The translations under genes were made by a program, and so were the position numbers. The notes under the pieces are model-generated. The model did no database searches. It was not told the DNA's origin and worked only from the letters and a program-made list of their open reading frames with translations. Shown in pieces: positions 24,849-33,765 of a stretch of 50,059 nt of DNA; position 1 is the first letter of the stretch; the number at the start of each line of letters is the position of its first letter. The stretch spans positions 1 through 50,059 of the forward strand of contig CACYNH010000018.1 of assembly GCA_902775735.1 (NCBI GenBank), written 5' to 3'. This DNA comes from an uncultured Erysipelotrichaceae bacterium. Its GTDB lineage: Bacteria > Bacillota_I > Bacilli_A > Erysipelotrichales > Erysipelotrichaceae.

Positions 24849-26335
24849 ATATCGATTTCCTTCTTTTCGTAGGATTCTTTGAGCTTCAGTTCCTTTAAGG
24901 TCTGGAGCTCTTCTGTTTTTTCTCTGGAAAGCGGATAGGAGACAAACAGCAGGATGGCCATGATGCCGAACATGACTGCCGGAATCAGGGTGCCGAGATC
25001 GTACATGATCTTCAGGTTGGAGAGTGTCTGCACCGCTCCTTTTTCATATTTGTAATGCATGCCAAGAAGCGCGCCGTTGACGCAGACCGCCGCTAAGACC
25101 TGGCCGACCTTTCGGAAGAGATTGAAGACGGAATAGGCGGTGCCGTCATCCCGGCTTCCGGTTTTGACTTCAATATCATCAATCGCGTCCGCCACCATCG
25201 CCCATAACTGCATGACCAGCGTGGTCAGACCGCAGCCGCTGATGAAATTCATCGCCAGGAAGATCCACAGCAGCTTTGAAGGATCCATGCCGCGCAGGAA
25301 GAAGAGAACAAGGTTGGCAAGAGCGGCGGCGCTCATGCCGATGGCGGTGACCTCCTTCTTTCCCTTTTTGCCGGTGAGTTTCGGCAGGAAGAACATGAAG
25401 ATGATCATCGGCGAATAGGTGCAGGCCTGGGTGGCCAGATTCATCCAGTTGGCATGGAAGTAATCATCGAAGAGATACGTATAGAAGCTCTGGGTGAACA
25501 TCTGTCCGGCAAGCAGAAGCATCGAGACCATTGTGATCGCCACAAACGCCCGGTTCTTAAACAGCATCCCGATCGCTTTTTTCGCGGCTCCGGGTTCCTT
25601 GGGCTGCGGTTTTGTTTTGACTCTTTCCTTGTTCAATGTAAAAGCCACCAGCAGCATCACACACGAGACGATGGCCATGATGATGACGCCTCTGATGACC
25701 GGTCCGTACTGCATGTCGGTGATGACTTTGCCGTTTTCCCCGATCACCGGATTGCCGGAAGCGTCCAGTCTGTTTGCGTAGGCGAAGCTGGCGATGAGAA
25801 GAACAGGAATTGAACCGAGCGCGGCGCCGATCGACCGGAAGACCGACAGCTTTGATCTTTCATGGGCGTCGGTTGTGACGACCGAGGCAAGGGAGCCGTA
25901 GGGAATCTGCAGGACTGTATAGGCCATGCCGAAGAAGACATACGTGCATGTGGCGTAAACGCATGTCGCTGTGTAGTGTCCTTCCTCGCCGATTCCCGGC
26001 AGCTTGAGGAACATGAGGACAGCCGAAATGGCCAGCGGAACAGCGGCGTAGAGAATCCACTTGCGGTAGCGGCCGTGTTTTCCGGGTTCCACAGTATCGC
26101 AGATTCGGCCCATGATCGGATCGTTGATTCCGTCCCAGACTCTTGCCGCGATGAACATGATCATGATGAACAGGGGGCTGAGATGGAAGATATCCGTATA
26201 GAATTTCTGAAGAAGAGTGGTGACCAGCGCAAAAACAAGGCAGCCCGCCGTGTCCACCATGGCGTAGCCGATGTAGTCTTTCGCTTTCAGTCCGCTGGTA
26301 CGGCTGATATAGCTTTCATGATTATGATCTGACAC
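24845..26335 (-). CDS. GPH-family sugar:cation symporter (MelB-like)
   Basis: A 496-aa, 12-span membrane carrier of the glycoside-pentoside-hexuronide type. Characteristic stretches are the N-terminal YIGYAMVDTAGC, the loop WDGINDPIMGRICD (MelB-type acidic cation-binding helix region), and a C-terminal lysine/glutamate-rich tail. It probably imports the glycoside handled by the esterase and GH31 enzyme. The start is a GTG at 26335 with AGGAGGG 5 bases upstream. It converges on the GH31 gene: the two stop codons share bases and no terminator lies between. Confidence 0.9.
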   Translation of the reverse strand: MSDHNHESYISRTSGLKAKDYIGYAMVDTAGCLVFALVTTLLQKFYTDIFHLSPLFIMIMFIAARVWDGINDPIMGRICDTVEPGKHGRYRKWILYAAVPLAISAVLMFLKLPGIGEEGHYTATCVYATCTYVFFGMAYTVLQIPYGSLASVVTTDAHERSKLSVFRSIGAALGSIPVLLIASFAYANRLDASGNPVIGENGKVITDMQYGPVIRGVIIMAIVSCVMLLVAFTLNKERVKTKPQPKEPGAAKKAIGMLFKNRAFVAITMVSMLLLAGQMFTQSFYTYLFDDYFHANWMNLATQACTYSPMIIFMFFLPKLTGKKGKKEVTAIGMSAAALANLVLFFLRGMDPSKLLWIFLAMNFISGCGLTTLVMQLWAMVADAIDDIEVKTGSRDDGTAYSVFNLFRKVGQVLAAVCVNGALLGMHYKYEKGAVQTLSNLKIMYDLGTLIPAVMFGIMAILLFVSYPLSREKTEELQTLKELKLKESYEKKEIDI

Positions 26336-26369
26336 AGTATCCCTCCTGTAGAAGATTAAGATTATTCAT

Positions 26370-26375
26370 ATTGTA
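26370..26375 (-). promoter_or_regulatory. Candidate -10 of the GPH symporter gene
   Basis: Minus-strand TACAAT 35 bases upstream of the GTG start. No convincing -35 element is seen. Confidence 0.35.
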
Positions 26376-26411
26376 TCATATGGCAACTGTCAGACAGCAT
26401 ACCCACATATC

Positions 26412-26455
26412 CGGGAAAAAGAAAAAGACTGTCACGGTATGATCCGTAAACAGTC
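26412..26455 (-). terminator. Terminator after proS
   Basis: Read on the minus strand, GACTGTTTACGG pairs with CCGTGACAGTC and is followed by TTTTTCTTTTT. It lies 10 bases past the proS stop. Confidence 0.85.
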
Positions 26456-26464
26456 ATGTGTGAT

Positions 26465-28150
26465 TCAGAAGAGTTTTCTGATTTCATCCACCGCGTCTTC
26501 GATGGCGATTTCCTGTGATTCGCCGGTTCTCGGCTTGAGCTCGATCTTTCCGTCCTTGACGCCTCTGCCGACTGTAATGCGGTAGGGGATGCCGATCAGT
26601 TCCATATCCTTGAACTTGACGCCGGGTCTTTCGTCGCGGTCATCGAGAAGAACTTCGATGCCGGCCGCCTGCAGCTTGTCATGGAGTTCATTGGCGATGG
26701 CTTTCTGCTGTTCATCCTTCATTGAGATGATGACGATGGCAACCTGGTAGGGAGCGATATCCGCCGGCCAGTTGATGCCGTTTTCATCGCAGTTCTGCTC
26801 AGCCAATGCCGCCATGGCTCTTGCCGGTCCGATGCCGTAGGAACCCATCCAGACATACTGGAGCTGGTTGTTGGCGTCGAGATACTGCAGATCAAGCGCC
26901 TTGGAATATTTTGTGCCGAGCTTGAATGTGTTGCCGACTTCAATGCCATGGGCGTAATGGACGCGCTGGCCGCAGTCAGGGCAGATGTCGCCGTCCTGGA
27001 TGTTTCTGAGATCCGCAGTCTTTGCGGCGGTGAAGTCTCTCTGGTTGACGCCTGTGTAGTGGTAGCCTGTCTTGTTGGCGCCGGTGACAAAGTTGTACAT
27101 ATGGGCAACTTCCTCATCCATGACCAGTTCGCAATCGATGCCCACAGGGCCGGCGAAGCCGACTTCGGCGTGGGTGACCTTTGTGACGGTCTCCGGTTCA
27201 GCCAGTTCGACGGAGTTGGCGCCGTAGAGCTTTCTGAGCTTGACCTCATTGACGTCCCTGTCGCCTCTGACCATGACGGCGACCGGTGTGCCGTCGACGT
27301 CATAGATCAGTGTCTTGACGAACTTTTTCACATCGCGGTGCAGATAATCGACGACTTCCTCGATGGTTCTGGAATTGGGCGTTTCAACCAGGGTCAGCTC
27401 TTCCAGAGTGTCCTCGACGGAAGCGATCTCGGGTTTTGTGGCGGCGACTTCGATGTTGGAGGAGAAGCCGCAGCTGTCGCAGAGCACCAGGATGTCTTCG
27501 CCCATCGGGGCAAGGGCCTGGAATTCTTCGGAAAGCAGGCCGCCCATGACGCCGGTGTCGGCTCTGACGATTCTGTATTCAAGATGGAGCCTGTCCATGA
27601 TGTTCTTATAGGCGTTGAACTGCTTTTTATAGGATTCATCGAGTCCCGCTTCATCCTTGTCGAATGTATAGGCGTCTTTCATGATGAATTCACGGACGCG
27701 GATCAGACCGTAGCGGGGTCTGGGCTCATCGCGGAATTTTGTCTGAAGCTGATAAAGGGAGAAGGGCATGTCCTTATAGGAGCGGATCTGCATTTTCGCG
27801 GCGATGGCGAAAAGCTCCTCATGGGTGGGACCGAGAACATAGGGCTGTCCTTTTCTGTCCCTGAGCGAGAACATCGAGGCGCCGAATCCGTCTCTTCTGC
27901 CGGAAGCCACATAGACTTCCTCCGGGATTAATGCCGGCATCAGAAGCTCCTGGCTGTCGGCTTTTTCCATTTCATCGCGGATGATCGCTTCAATCTTCTG
28001 CAGAACCTTCCAGCCCAGCGGCAGCATCATATAGCAGCCGGCCGAACTCTTCTTGATGTAGCCGGCTCTGCACAGCATGTTTGAGCTGATTGAGTCTTCA
28101 TCCCTGACATTTTCCCTCAGGGTAAAAAAGTAGCTGTTTTTCAGTCGCAT
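26465..28150 (-). CDS. proS: Prolyl-tRNA synthetase (bacterial type with editing insertion)
   Basis: A 561-aa class II synthetase charging tRNA-Pro. The N-terminal catalytic part has SAGCYMMLPLGWKVLQKIE and FRDEPRPRYGLIRVREFIMKDAYTF (motif 2). A YbaK-like editing insertion lies between motifs 2 and 3 (roughly residues 225-390), motif 3 is in VWMGSYGIGPARAMAALAE, and the anticodon-binding domain closes the chain. Start at 28150 has AGGAG 9 bases upstream; a TTG two codons earlier is too close to it. No T-box is seen in the short leader, unlike thrS. It is transcribed divergently from the IMP dehydrogenase gene. Confidence 0.97.
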   Translation of the reverse strand: MRLKNSYFFTLRENVRDEDSISSNMLCRAGYIKKSSAGCYMMLPLGWKVLQKIEAIIRDEMEKADSQELLMPALIPEEVYVASGRRDGFGASMFSLRDRKGQPYVLGPTHEELFAIAAKMQIRSYKDMPFSLYQLQTKFRDEPRPRYGLIRVREFIMKDAYTFDKDEAGLDESYKKQFNAYKNIMDRLHLEYRIVRADTGVMGGLLSEEFQALAPMGEDILVLCDSCGFSSNIEVAATKPEIASVEDTLEELTLVETPNSRTIEEVVDYLHRDVKKFVKTLIYDVDGTPVAVMVRGDRDVNEVKLRKLYGANSVELAEPETVTKVTHAEVGFAGPVGIDCELVMDEEVAHMYNFVTGANKTGYHYTGVNQRDFTAAKTADLRNIQDGDICPDCGQRVHYAHGIEVGNTFKLGTKYSKALDLQYLDANNQLQYVWMGSYGIGPARAMAALAEQNCDENGINWPADIAPYQVAIVIISMKDEQQKAIANELHDKLQAAGIEVLLDDRDERPGVKFKDMELIGIPYRITVGRGVKDGKIELKPRTGESQEIAIEDAVDEIRKLF

Positions 28151-28167
28151 AATCAATATCTCCTGTT

Positions 28168-28193
28168 ACCGGTTGATTATATCATGAACCGGT
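28168..28193 (-). promoter_or_regulatory. proS extended -10 inside an inverted repeat
   Basis: ACCGGTT (28168-28174) and AACCGGT (28187-28193) form a perfect 7-bp inverted repeat with a 12-bp spacer. The spacer holds the minus-strand extended -10 TGA-TATAAT (TATAAT at 28181-28176). A protein bound to the repeat would cover the promoter, so this is a candidate operator. Confidence 0.5.
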
Positions 28194-28208
28194 GGACACC
28201 GTTCAAAA

Positions 28209-28239
28209 ACATACGGTTCCTTCTCCTTTACATACGGTT
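28209..28239 (+). repeat. Direct repeat ACATACGGTT, 21 bp apart
   Basis: Identical 10-mers ACATACGGTT at 28209-28218 and 28230-28239. The 21-bp period is two helical turns, and the second copy overlaps the -35 and spacer of the IMP dehydrogenase promoter, so it may be a regulator-binding site. Confidence 0.5.
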
Positions 28240-28254
28240 TTAAGTTGGTATAAT
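28227..28254 (+). promoter_or_regulatory. Promoter of the IMP dehydrogenase gene
   Basis: -35 TTTACA (28227-28232), 16-bp spacer, and -10 TATAAT (28249-28254) with an upstream TGG making it an extended -10. Confidence 0.75.
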
Positions 28255-28281
28255 ATTTGAAATTCAAGGAGGAAATCAACC

Positions 28282-29787
28282 ATGGCTAAGTATTATAACG
28301 AACCTTCTCATACGTTCAGCGAGTATCTTCTGATCCCCGGCTATACAGGAGAAGAAAACATTCCCGACAATGTTTCACTGAAGACCCCGCTGGTGAAATA
28401 CAGAAAAGGCGAAGAGCCCGCCATCAGCCTCAATATTCCGATGGTCTCCGCCGTCATGCAGTCGGTCTCAGGGGACCGTCTGGGCATTGCGCTTGCCAAG
28501 GAAGGCGGCATGTCCTTCATCTTCGGCTCCCAGTCGGTAGCTTCCCAGGCTGCCATGGTTGCCAGAGTCAAGAATCACAAAGCCGGCTTTGTCGTCTCCG
28601 ATTCCAATCTGACCCCCACCAACACACTCAATGACGTTCTTGCCCTCAAGAAGGAAAGCGGACACTCCACAATGGCCGTCACCGAGGACGGCACCGCCAA
28701 CGGAAAGCTGCTCGGCGTTGTGACATCAAGAGACTACAGAATCTCAAGAATGAGCGGCGATGAAAAAGTCGAACAGTTCATGACACCGCGTGCAAAGCTG
28801 GTTGTCGGCTCGACAAAGAACACACTGTCCGAATGCAACGACATCATCTGGGACAACAAGCTCAACGCTCTGCCCATCGTCGATGAGGATGATCATCTTG
28901 CATATTTCGTTTTCCGCAAGGACTACGATTCCCATAAAGAAAATCCCAACGAACTCCTTGACGATGAAAAGAGACTGCTGGTCGGCGCCGGCATCAACTC
29001 CCGCGACTATGAGGAAAGAGTTCCGGCACTGATCAACGCCGGCGTTGACTGCCTGGTCATCGACTCTTCCGAAGGCTACAGCTGCTGGCAGGCAAGCACC
29101 ATCAAATGGGTCCGCGACAATTATGGCGATTCCGTCAAGATCGGCGCCGGCAACGTCGTCGACGGCGAAGGATTCCGGTTCTTAGCGGACGCGGGCGCTG
29201 ACTTTGTCAAGATCGGCATCGGCGGCGGCTCCATCTGCATTACCCGTGAAACCAAGGGCATCGGCCGCGGCCAGGCGACAAGCGTCATTGAAGTCGCAGC
29301 GGAAAGAGATAAGTACTTCGAGGAAACAGGCGTCTATATTCCGATCTGCTCCGACGGCGGTATCGTCTACGACTATCACATCACCCTGGCACTGGCCATG
29401 GGCGCTGACTTTGTCATGCTGGGCAGATACTTCTCAAGATTTGAGGAAGCTCCCGGTGAAAAGCTCGTCGTCAACGGACACACCGTCAAGGAATACTGGG
29501 GTGAAGGTTCCGCAAGAGCGAGAAACTGGGCCAGATATGACCTGGGCCAGGGCAAGAAGCTCTCCTTTGAGGAAGGGGTCGACTCCTATGTTCCTTACGC
29601 CGGCACCCTCAAGGACAATGTCGCGATGACCACCCTCAAGGTCAAGAGCACGATGTGCAACTGCGGCGCGCTGACGATTCCCGAACTGCAGCAGAAGGCG
29701 AAGCTGACGCTGGTCTCCGCCACCAGCATCGTCGAGGGCGGCGCCCATGACGTGCAGGTCAAAAACAGCGGCGAAAGCATCAAATAA
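28282..29787 (+). CDS. guaB: IMP dehydrogenase
   Basis: A 501-aa enzyme converting IMP to XMP with NAD+, the committed step of GTP synthesis. The barrel carries the catalytic loop [12 protein letters not shown] with Cys319, followed by the flap region. A CBS-like regulatory insertion lies at about residues 100-220. [11 protein letters not shown] is the N-terminal IMP-site motif. AAGGAGG precedes the ATG, and a terminator follows the stop. The C-terminal third ([19 protein letters not shown]) diverges from the Bacillus-type GuaB I would expect, so it belongs to a less usual branch of the family. Confidence 0.93.
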   Translation: MAKYYNEPSHTFSEYLLIPGYTGEENIPDNVSLKTPLVKYRKGEEPAISLNIPMVSAVMQSVSGDRLGIALAKEGGMSFIFGSQSVASQAAMVARVKNHKAGFVVSDSNLTPTNTLNDVLALKKESGHSTMAVTEDGTANGKLLGVVTSRDYRISRMSGDEKVEQFMTPRAKLVVGSTKNTLSECNDIIWDNKLNALPIVDEDDHLAYFVFRKDYDSHKENPNELLDDEKRLLVGAGINSRDYEERVPALINAGVDCLVIDSSEGYSCWQASTIKWVRDNYGDSVKIGAGNVVDGEGFRFLADAGADFVKIGIGGGSICITRETKGIGRGQATSVIEVAAERDKYFEETGVYIPICSDGGIVYDYHITLALAMGADFVMLGRYFSRFEEAPGEKLVVNGHTVKEYWGEGSARARNWARYDLGQGKKLSFEEGVDSYVPYAGTLKDNVAMTTLKVKSTMCNCGALTIPELQQKAKLTLVSATSIVEGGAHDVQVKNSGESIK

Positions 29788-29791
29788 CATC

Positions 29792-29813
29792 AGGAGGCGA
29801 AAGCCTCCTTTTG
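29792..29813 (+). terminator. Terminator after the IMP dehydrogenase gene
   Basis: AGGAGGC (29792-29798), GAAA loop, GCCTCCT (29803-29809) and a TTT tail. Confidence 0.88.
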
Positions 29814-29841
29814 CATGCTACTTTAAGGTTTGTCACTTCGC

Positions 29842-29870
29842 TTGATTCCTGTTTTCAAAAACGGTTTAAT
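29842..29870 (+). promoter_or_regulatory. Candidate promoter of the orphan gene at 29915
   Basis: TTGATT (29842-29847), 17-bp spacer, TTTAAT (29865-29870). Confidence 0.45.
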
Positions 29871-29914
29871 GGAAATGAAAGGAAAGAGACGGCAGGAAAG
29901 CCGTGGGGTAAAAT

Positions 29915-30292
29915 ATGCCGAAAGTGACATGGAAACATTTGCGGGGCAGAAGTTCCTACAGCCCCGTCTCATTCAACACATTCGTCAGCGAGGAAAAATA
30001 TACCGCAAGGATGTTAAAGGAAGATCTTGAGGAAGCCGGCATCACCGTGAACAGCATCGGCGTCGATGATCTGAATCTCAGCCCGGAAGAATTCGGGGAG
30101 GTCTACCGCCGGATCAGCGAACCGAAATCCTATGAGTTCTCCTGTGTCTTTGAGGACAAGCCGTTTACCGTCGGCATCGATGAAAGATGGCAGTCGGGGG
30201 AAGGAAGCCGGATGATCTTTGAGGCGGATGTTCTGCTGCTGCGGTATCTGATGATCGCCCTTGGCGTCAGCGAGGACGAGTGCACATACTGA
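29915..30292 (+). CDS. Hypothetical protein, 125 aa
   Basis: I do not recognise this protein. It has a basic N-terminus (MPKVTWKHLRGR), then an apparently soluble alpha/beta body, with no signal peptide or membrane segment. Residues 31-60 (KYTARMLKEDLEEAGITVNS onwards) are helix-like, and the C-terminus LLLRYLMIALGVSEDE is hydrophobic-amphipathic. Support for it being real comes from a promoter-like sequence upstream, codon use like its neighbours, and a hairpin terminator directly after the stop. The ribosome-binding site is weak (GGGG 6 bases before the ATG). Confidence 0.6.
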   Translation: MPKVTWKHLRGRSSYSPVSFNTFVSEEKYTARMLKEDLEEAGITVNSIGVDDLNLSPEEFGEVYRRISEPKSYEFSCVFEDKPFTVGIDERWQSGEGSRMIFEADVLLLRYLMIALGVSEDECTY

Positions 30293-30296
30293 AAAT

Positions 30297-30324
30297 GAAA
30301 AAGTGAGGCGTTCTCACTTTTTTC
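30297..30324. terminator. Bidirectional terminator between convergent genes
   Basis: GAAAAAGTGAG (30297-30307) pairs with CTCACTTTTTTC (30313-30324). A-rich and T-rich flanks allow it to work on both strands, ending the orphan gene (plus) and the DUF5662 gene (minus). Confidence 0.8.
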
Positions 30325-30883
30325 TTTTACGGTATTCTTCCATCTTCTTTTTCAGATCGGCAAAGACCGCTTCTTCACCCCGCTCAGCGATATCCCTTAA
30401 AACCGCTTCGAGATCCCTGGCGGTGTTTTCGTGCATATAGAAACGGTCATTGCGGGAAAGATAATACTCAAGCGCCGAGGCTTTTGTATACTTTTCCTTC
30501 TGGTAGACCCGGCAGGCGGCTACCCGGTCGCAGACCATTTCCACTAAGAAAGGGAAGGGCATTTCCAGCGGCACCCACTTGCCGTCAATCATGTCATACC
30601 AGTATTCCCAGTGGTGGCGGTTTCTTCCCTTGTGGTGAAGCCATCCTTCGGAAAAGCCGAAGTGCTCTTTCTCATACATATAGGGAGACCTGTTTCCCTG
30701 AAAATACTTCACCGAAACATGGAATTCAGGCCGGGAATATTTGGAGAGATCATGGGTCAGACCCTGACGGTAGAGACCGCACTTGAAGCAGTTTTTCATA
30801 ACTTCAAACCTGTGGGTGTTAACCGTGTCAAGATGTTTTTTCAGGCGCTTGAAATAAGGCAGTTTTGTCGTATCATTGTCCAT
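30314..30883 (-). CDS. DUF5662 family protein
   Basis: A 189-aa protein of the DUF5662 family, whose hallmarks are GLTHDLSKYSRPEF and GWLHHKGRNRHHWEYW. The many conserved His, Asp and Trp residues suggest a metal-dependent hydrolase-like fold (inference from HD and HHxxxRxxHH patterns), but no activity is known to me. The start at 30883 has no ribosome-binding site; the extended -10 TGC-TAAAAT ends 7 bases before it, so translation is probably from a leaderless mRNA. It is divergent from nusB and convergent with the orphan gene. Confidence 0.8.
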   Translation of the reverse strand: MDNDTTKLPYFKRLKKHLDTVNTHRFEVMKNCFKCGLYRQGLTHDLSKYSRPEFHVSVKYFQGNRSPYMYEKEHFGFSEGWLHHKGRNRHHWEYWYDMIDGKWVPLEMPFPFLVEMVCDRVAACRVYQKEKYTKASALEYYLSRNDRFYMHENTARDLEAVLRDIAERGEEAVFADLKKKMEEYRKRKK

Positions 30884-30890
30884 GTTGAAT

Positions 30891-30899
30891 ATTTTAGCA
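30891..30899 (-). promoter_or_regulatory. Extended -10 giving a probable leaderless DUF5662 transcript
   Basis: Minus-strand TGC-TAAAAT (30899-30891) ends 7 bases before the ATG, which fits transcription starting at the start codon. Confidence 0.55.
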
Positions 30900-30914
30900 G
30901 AGAAATTATGCTTA

Positions 30915-30923
30915 TGTTACAAT
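30915..30923 (+). promoter_or_regulatory. Extended -10 promoter of the nusB operon
   Basis: TGT-TACAAT (30915-30923). It lies 21 bp from the oppositely directed DUF5662 -10, so the two promoters share the same short region. Confidence 0.55.
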
Positions 30924-30939
30924 ATCGTGGGAGATATGT

Positions 30940-31320
30940 ATGAACCGACATGAACAGAGAGAAAGGGCTATGATCACCGTCTACCAGTACCTGCTGGTGC
31001 CGCGCGACGTGGATGAGCTCATCGAAAATGAATATGAAATGAAGCCTGAGGAAATCGATCCTTATTTCCGTGATGTGATCAGGACTTCGATTGCCAATAC
31101 AGAGCGCTACGGCGCCTACATCACCAACGTTCTCAAGGAAGGCTGGACGTTTGAGCGTCTGGGCTACATTGAACGGGCGATCCTGCTGAACGGCTGCGCG
31201 GAATTCGACCTCAAAACCATCGAGGCGCCGGTCATTATCGACGAATCCGTCGAAATGGCAAAAAAGTTCTGCGACGAGGATACCTACAAGCTGATCAACA
31301 GCGTGCTTGACATTATATGA
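30940..31320 (+). CDS. nusB: Transcription antitermination factor NusB
   Basis: A 126-aa all-helical RNA-binding protein that joins NusE (S10) on boxA RNA during rRNA transcription. It shows the NusB-like start HEQRERAMITVYQYL and the C-terminal VIIDESVEMAKKFCDEDTYKLINSVLD. It is the first gene of a housekeeping operon, with GGGAGATATGT before the ATG. Its stop overlaps the xseA start (ATGA). Confidence 0.93.
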   Translation: MNRHEQRERAMITVYQYLLVPRDVDELIENEYEMKPEEIDPYFRDVIRTSIANTERYGAYITNVLKEGWTFERLGYIERAILLNGCAEFDLKTIEAPVIIDESVEMAKKFCDEDTYKLINSVLDII

Positions 31321-32723
31321 GCGAGAGAAGAGTTGTCACTGTCTCGCGGCTTGTCAGCTATATCAAAACCGCCATGGAGAGCGATCCGGTTCTTTCCGGC
31401 GTTCTTGTGGAGGGGGAGATTTCCAACCTGCGCCAGCCTTACAGCGGCCACTGGTATTTTTCACTCAAGGACATGAACTCTTCGATGAACTGCGTCATGT
31501 TCGCCAGCGCCAACCGCAATGTGCGCTTTGAAGTGAAAAACGGCACCAAGGTTGTGGTCAGGGGCAATGTCAGCGTCTATCCGGCCCAGGGGTCGCTGCA
31601 GCTGGTGATCACCGCCATGAAGCCGGCCGGCATCGGCGATCTTTACCAGCAGTTTGAGCTGCTGAAAAAGAAACTCGCGGCGGAAGGGCTCTTTGATCCG
31701 GCCCACAAGAAACCGCTGCCCATGTATCCTTTTGATGTCGCGCTTGTGACCGGAAACAACACCGCCGCCCGTGAGGACGTGCTGATCACCGTTCATAAAA
31801 GATGGCCGGCCGCCAGAATCACAGAATACCCGGCACCGGTACAGGGCATGGACGCCCCGCCGAAAATCATCGACGCTTTATCACGCGCGGACCGCGGCGG
31901 CCATCAGGTCATCCTGCTGGTGCGCGGGGGCGGATCGATTGAGGATTTATGGTGCTTCAATGACGAGAATCTGGCCAGGTTCATCTATGCCATGAACACG
32001 CCGGTTGTGACCGGGATCGGCCATGAGATTGACTTCACGCTGGCTGATTTTACCGCCGATGTCAGAGCCAACACGCCGACCGGCGCGGTGGAAACGGCAT
32101 TGCCTGATGTCAATGAAGTCAAAGCGGATCTTGAAAACAGGAAAGCGAGAATGCGCACCGCTCTTTCCAGAAGACTGATCTGGGAAAGACAGCGCTTTGA
32201 CCATTACGCGAAGCATCCTGTTATGACAAACCCGCACCGGCTTTATCAGGATCAGGCGATGCGCCTTGACACACTCCGGGAAAAGCTCATGCATACCGAG
32301 ACTTTCACGGCAAAGGCAAGAACCAGGTTCCACCATGAAGCTTCCCGTTTCACTTCGCTGATGAGAAGCAGCACAAGAAACCTGGATAACCGGCTGATCC
32401 TTGATGAAAACGCATTGTCCGTTTCAATGAAGAAAATTCTTGCGGACAGTGAACAGCGCAGTCAGTTATATCTTGAAGCTCTTAAGAGCAGAATCAATAC
32501 AGTCAGAGAAACAAAAACGAACGCACTGGGCCGCAGCGCGGCTCTGCTTGACGCATATTCGCCTTTAAAGGTGCTCTTACGCGGCTACAGCATCGCCATG
32601 AAGGACGGACAGACAGTCCGCAGTATTCATGATGTGCAGCCCTCAGACGCGCTTAGCGTGCGTGTCAGCGACGGTTTCATTCACGCGGAAGTCACCGGTA
32701 CGGAGGAAAAAGATGGCAGATAA
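31317..32723 (+). CDS. xseA: Exodeoxyribonuclease VII large subunit
   Basis: A 468-aa subunit that degrades single-stranded DNA with XseB. The N-terminal OB-fold has EGEISNLRQPYSGHWYFSLKD. The catalytic region includes ALVTGNNTAAREDVL and LVRGGGSIEDLWCFNDENLAR, and a long helical segment precedes the C-terminal LRGYSIAMKDGQTVRS. Length is normal. Tail and xseB head overlap by 11 nt. Confidence 0.97.
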   Translation: MSERRVVTVSRLVSYIKTAMESDPVLSGVLVEGEISNLRQPYSGHWYFSLKDMNSSMNCVMFASANRNVRFEVKNGTKVVVRGNVSVYPAQGSLQLVITAMKPAGIGDLYQQFELLKKKLAAEGLFDPAHKKPLPMYPFDVALVTGNNTAAREDVLITVHKRWPAARITEYPAPVQGMDAPPKIIDALSRADRGGHQVILLVRGGGSIEDLWCFNDENLARFIYAMNTPVVTGIGHEIDFTLADFTADVRANTPTGAVETALPDVNEVKADLENRKARMRTALSRRLIWERQRFDHYAKHPVMTNPHRLYQDQAMRLDTLREKLMHTETFTAKARTRFHHEASRFTSLMRSSTRNLDNRLILDENALSVSMKKILADSEQRSQLYLEALKSRINTVRETKTNALGRSAALLDAYSPLKVLLRGYSIAMKDGQTVRSIHDVQPSDALSVRVSDGFIHAEVTGTEEKDGR

Positions 32724-32931
32724 GAAAGAATTGACATTTGAACAGTCGATGGCAAGACTGGAGGAAATCGTTGGCCAGCTCGAAGCCAACGCGAAGCCGC
32801 TCGATGAAATGATCGGGCTCTTTGAGGAAGGACTCGGCCTGGTGCGCTCATGCGATCAGAAGCTGAAGTCATTCGAGAAACAGGTCGACGACCTGCTTGC
32901 CAGAAACGGTGACAGCAATGCAGAGATTTGA
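32713..32931 (+). CDS. xseB: Exodeoxyribonuclease VII small subunit
   Basis: A 72-aa helical subunit with the usual LTFEQSMARLEEIVGQLE and GLGLVRSCDQKL. Start at 32713 has CGGAGGAA just upstream; the longer frame beginning at 32629 is inside xseA and is not needed. It overlaps ispA by 14 nt. Confidence 0.95.
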   Translation: MADKKELTFEQSMARLEEIVGQLEANAKPLDEMIGLFEEGLGLVRSCDQKLKSFEKQVDDLLARNGDSNAEI

Positions 32932-33757
32932 GAAGCTGCTCGATGAAGCCATTGACCTTCTTCCCGAAGGCCGTGTGCGCGAAGCGATGCGCTATTCGCT
33001 TCTTGCCGGCGGCAAGAGAATCCGTCCAGCGCTTCTTTATACAGCCCTCAAAGGCTATGGCGTTCCTGAAGAAAAAGGCGACGCTTTTGCGATGGCGATC
33101 GAAATGATTCATACCTATTCTCTGATTCATGACGACCTGCCGGCGATGGACAATGACGATCTGAGAAGGGGCAGACCGACATGTCACCGCCAGTTTGATG
33201 AAGCCACCGCGATTTTGGCCGGAGACGGACTTCTCACATACGCGTTTGAAACAGCCGCGAAGTCCCCATGCAATGAGACTGTGCGCATCAACGCCTTAAG
33301 GATCCTGGCCGAAATGGCGGGGGCCGGCGGCATGGTGCTGGGACAGGATCTTGACATGTCGGAAGTCAGCGGGGTGACTGACTGGGAAGATCTCAGAAGG
33401 GTTCACCGCTACAAGACAGGCTGCCTGCTCAGCGCGCCGCTCATGATCGCTTCCTGGATCGCGGGACATGAGGAAGATGAGGAAAAATGGCATAAGACCG
33501 GCGAAAAGCTCGGCCTTGCCTTCCAGATTCAGGACGACATCATGGATGTCCGCCTGACGCCGGAGGAATTTGGCAAGAGCACATCCGATGATAGCAATGA
33601 CAAAGTGACAAGCGTTACACTTCTGGGGATGGAAGAAGCGGAAGCACTGATGAATACACTGTACAGTGAGTGTATCGATGAAACAGCATCATTCACAGGC
33701 TTTGATTCCGCGGCAATGAAGGAACTGATCACAGGCATTCAGAACCGCACGAAGTAG
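32918..33757 (+). CDS. ispA: Farnesyl diphosphate synthase (short-chain prenyltransferase)
   Basis: A 279-aa enzyme condensing isopentenyl diphosphate with allylic diphosphates. The first Asp-rich motif is DDLPAMDND (D72, D73, D78), with the family's insertion, and the second is QIQDDIMD. GGKRIRP is the substrate-binding loop. Start at 32918 begins just before the conserved helix; a TTG 21 nt upstream is also in frame. The ribosome-binding site is weak, so translation is probably coupled to xseB. With dxs next, the pair supplies isoprenoids. Confidence 0.95.
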   Translation: MQRFEKLLDEAIDLLPEGRVREAMRYSLLAGGKRIRPALLYTALKGYGVPEEKGDAFAMAIEMIHTYSLIHDDLPAMDNDDLRRGRPTCHRQFDEATAILAGDGLLTYAFETAAKSPCNETVRINALRILAEMAGAGGMVLGQDLDMSEVSGVTDWEDLRRVHRYKTGCLLSAPLMIASWIAGHEEDEEKWHKTGEKLGLAFQIQDDIMDVRLTPEEFGKSTSDDSNDKVTSVTLLGMEEAEALMNTLYSECIDETASFTGFDSAAMKELITGIQNRTK

Positions 33758-33765
33758 GAGGCCCT

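Noticed and set aside
26948..27931. 327-aa plus-strand frame opposite proS
   Set aside because: Shadow frame with repetitive Val/Asp/Gly composition and no translation signal.
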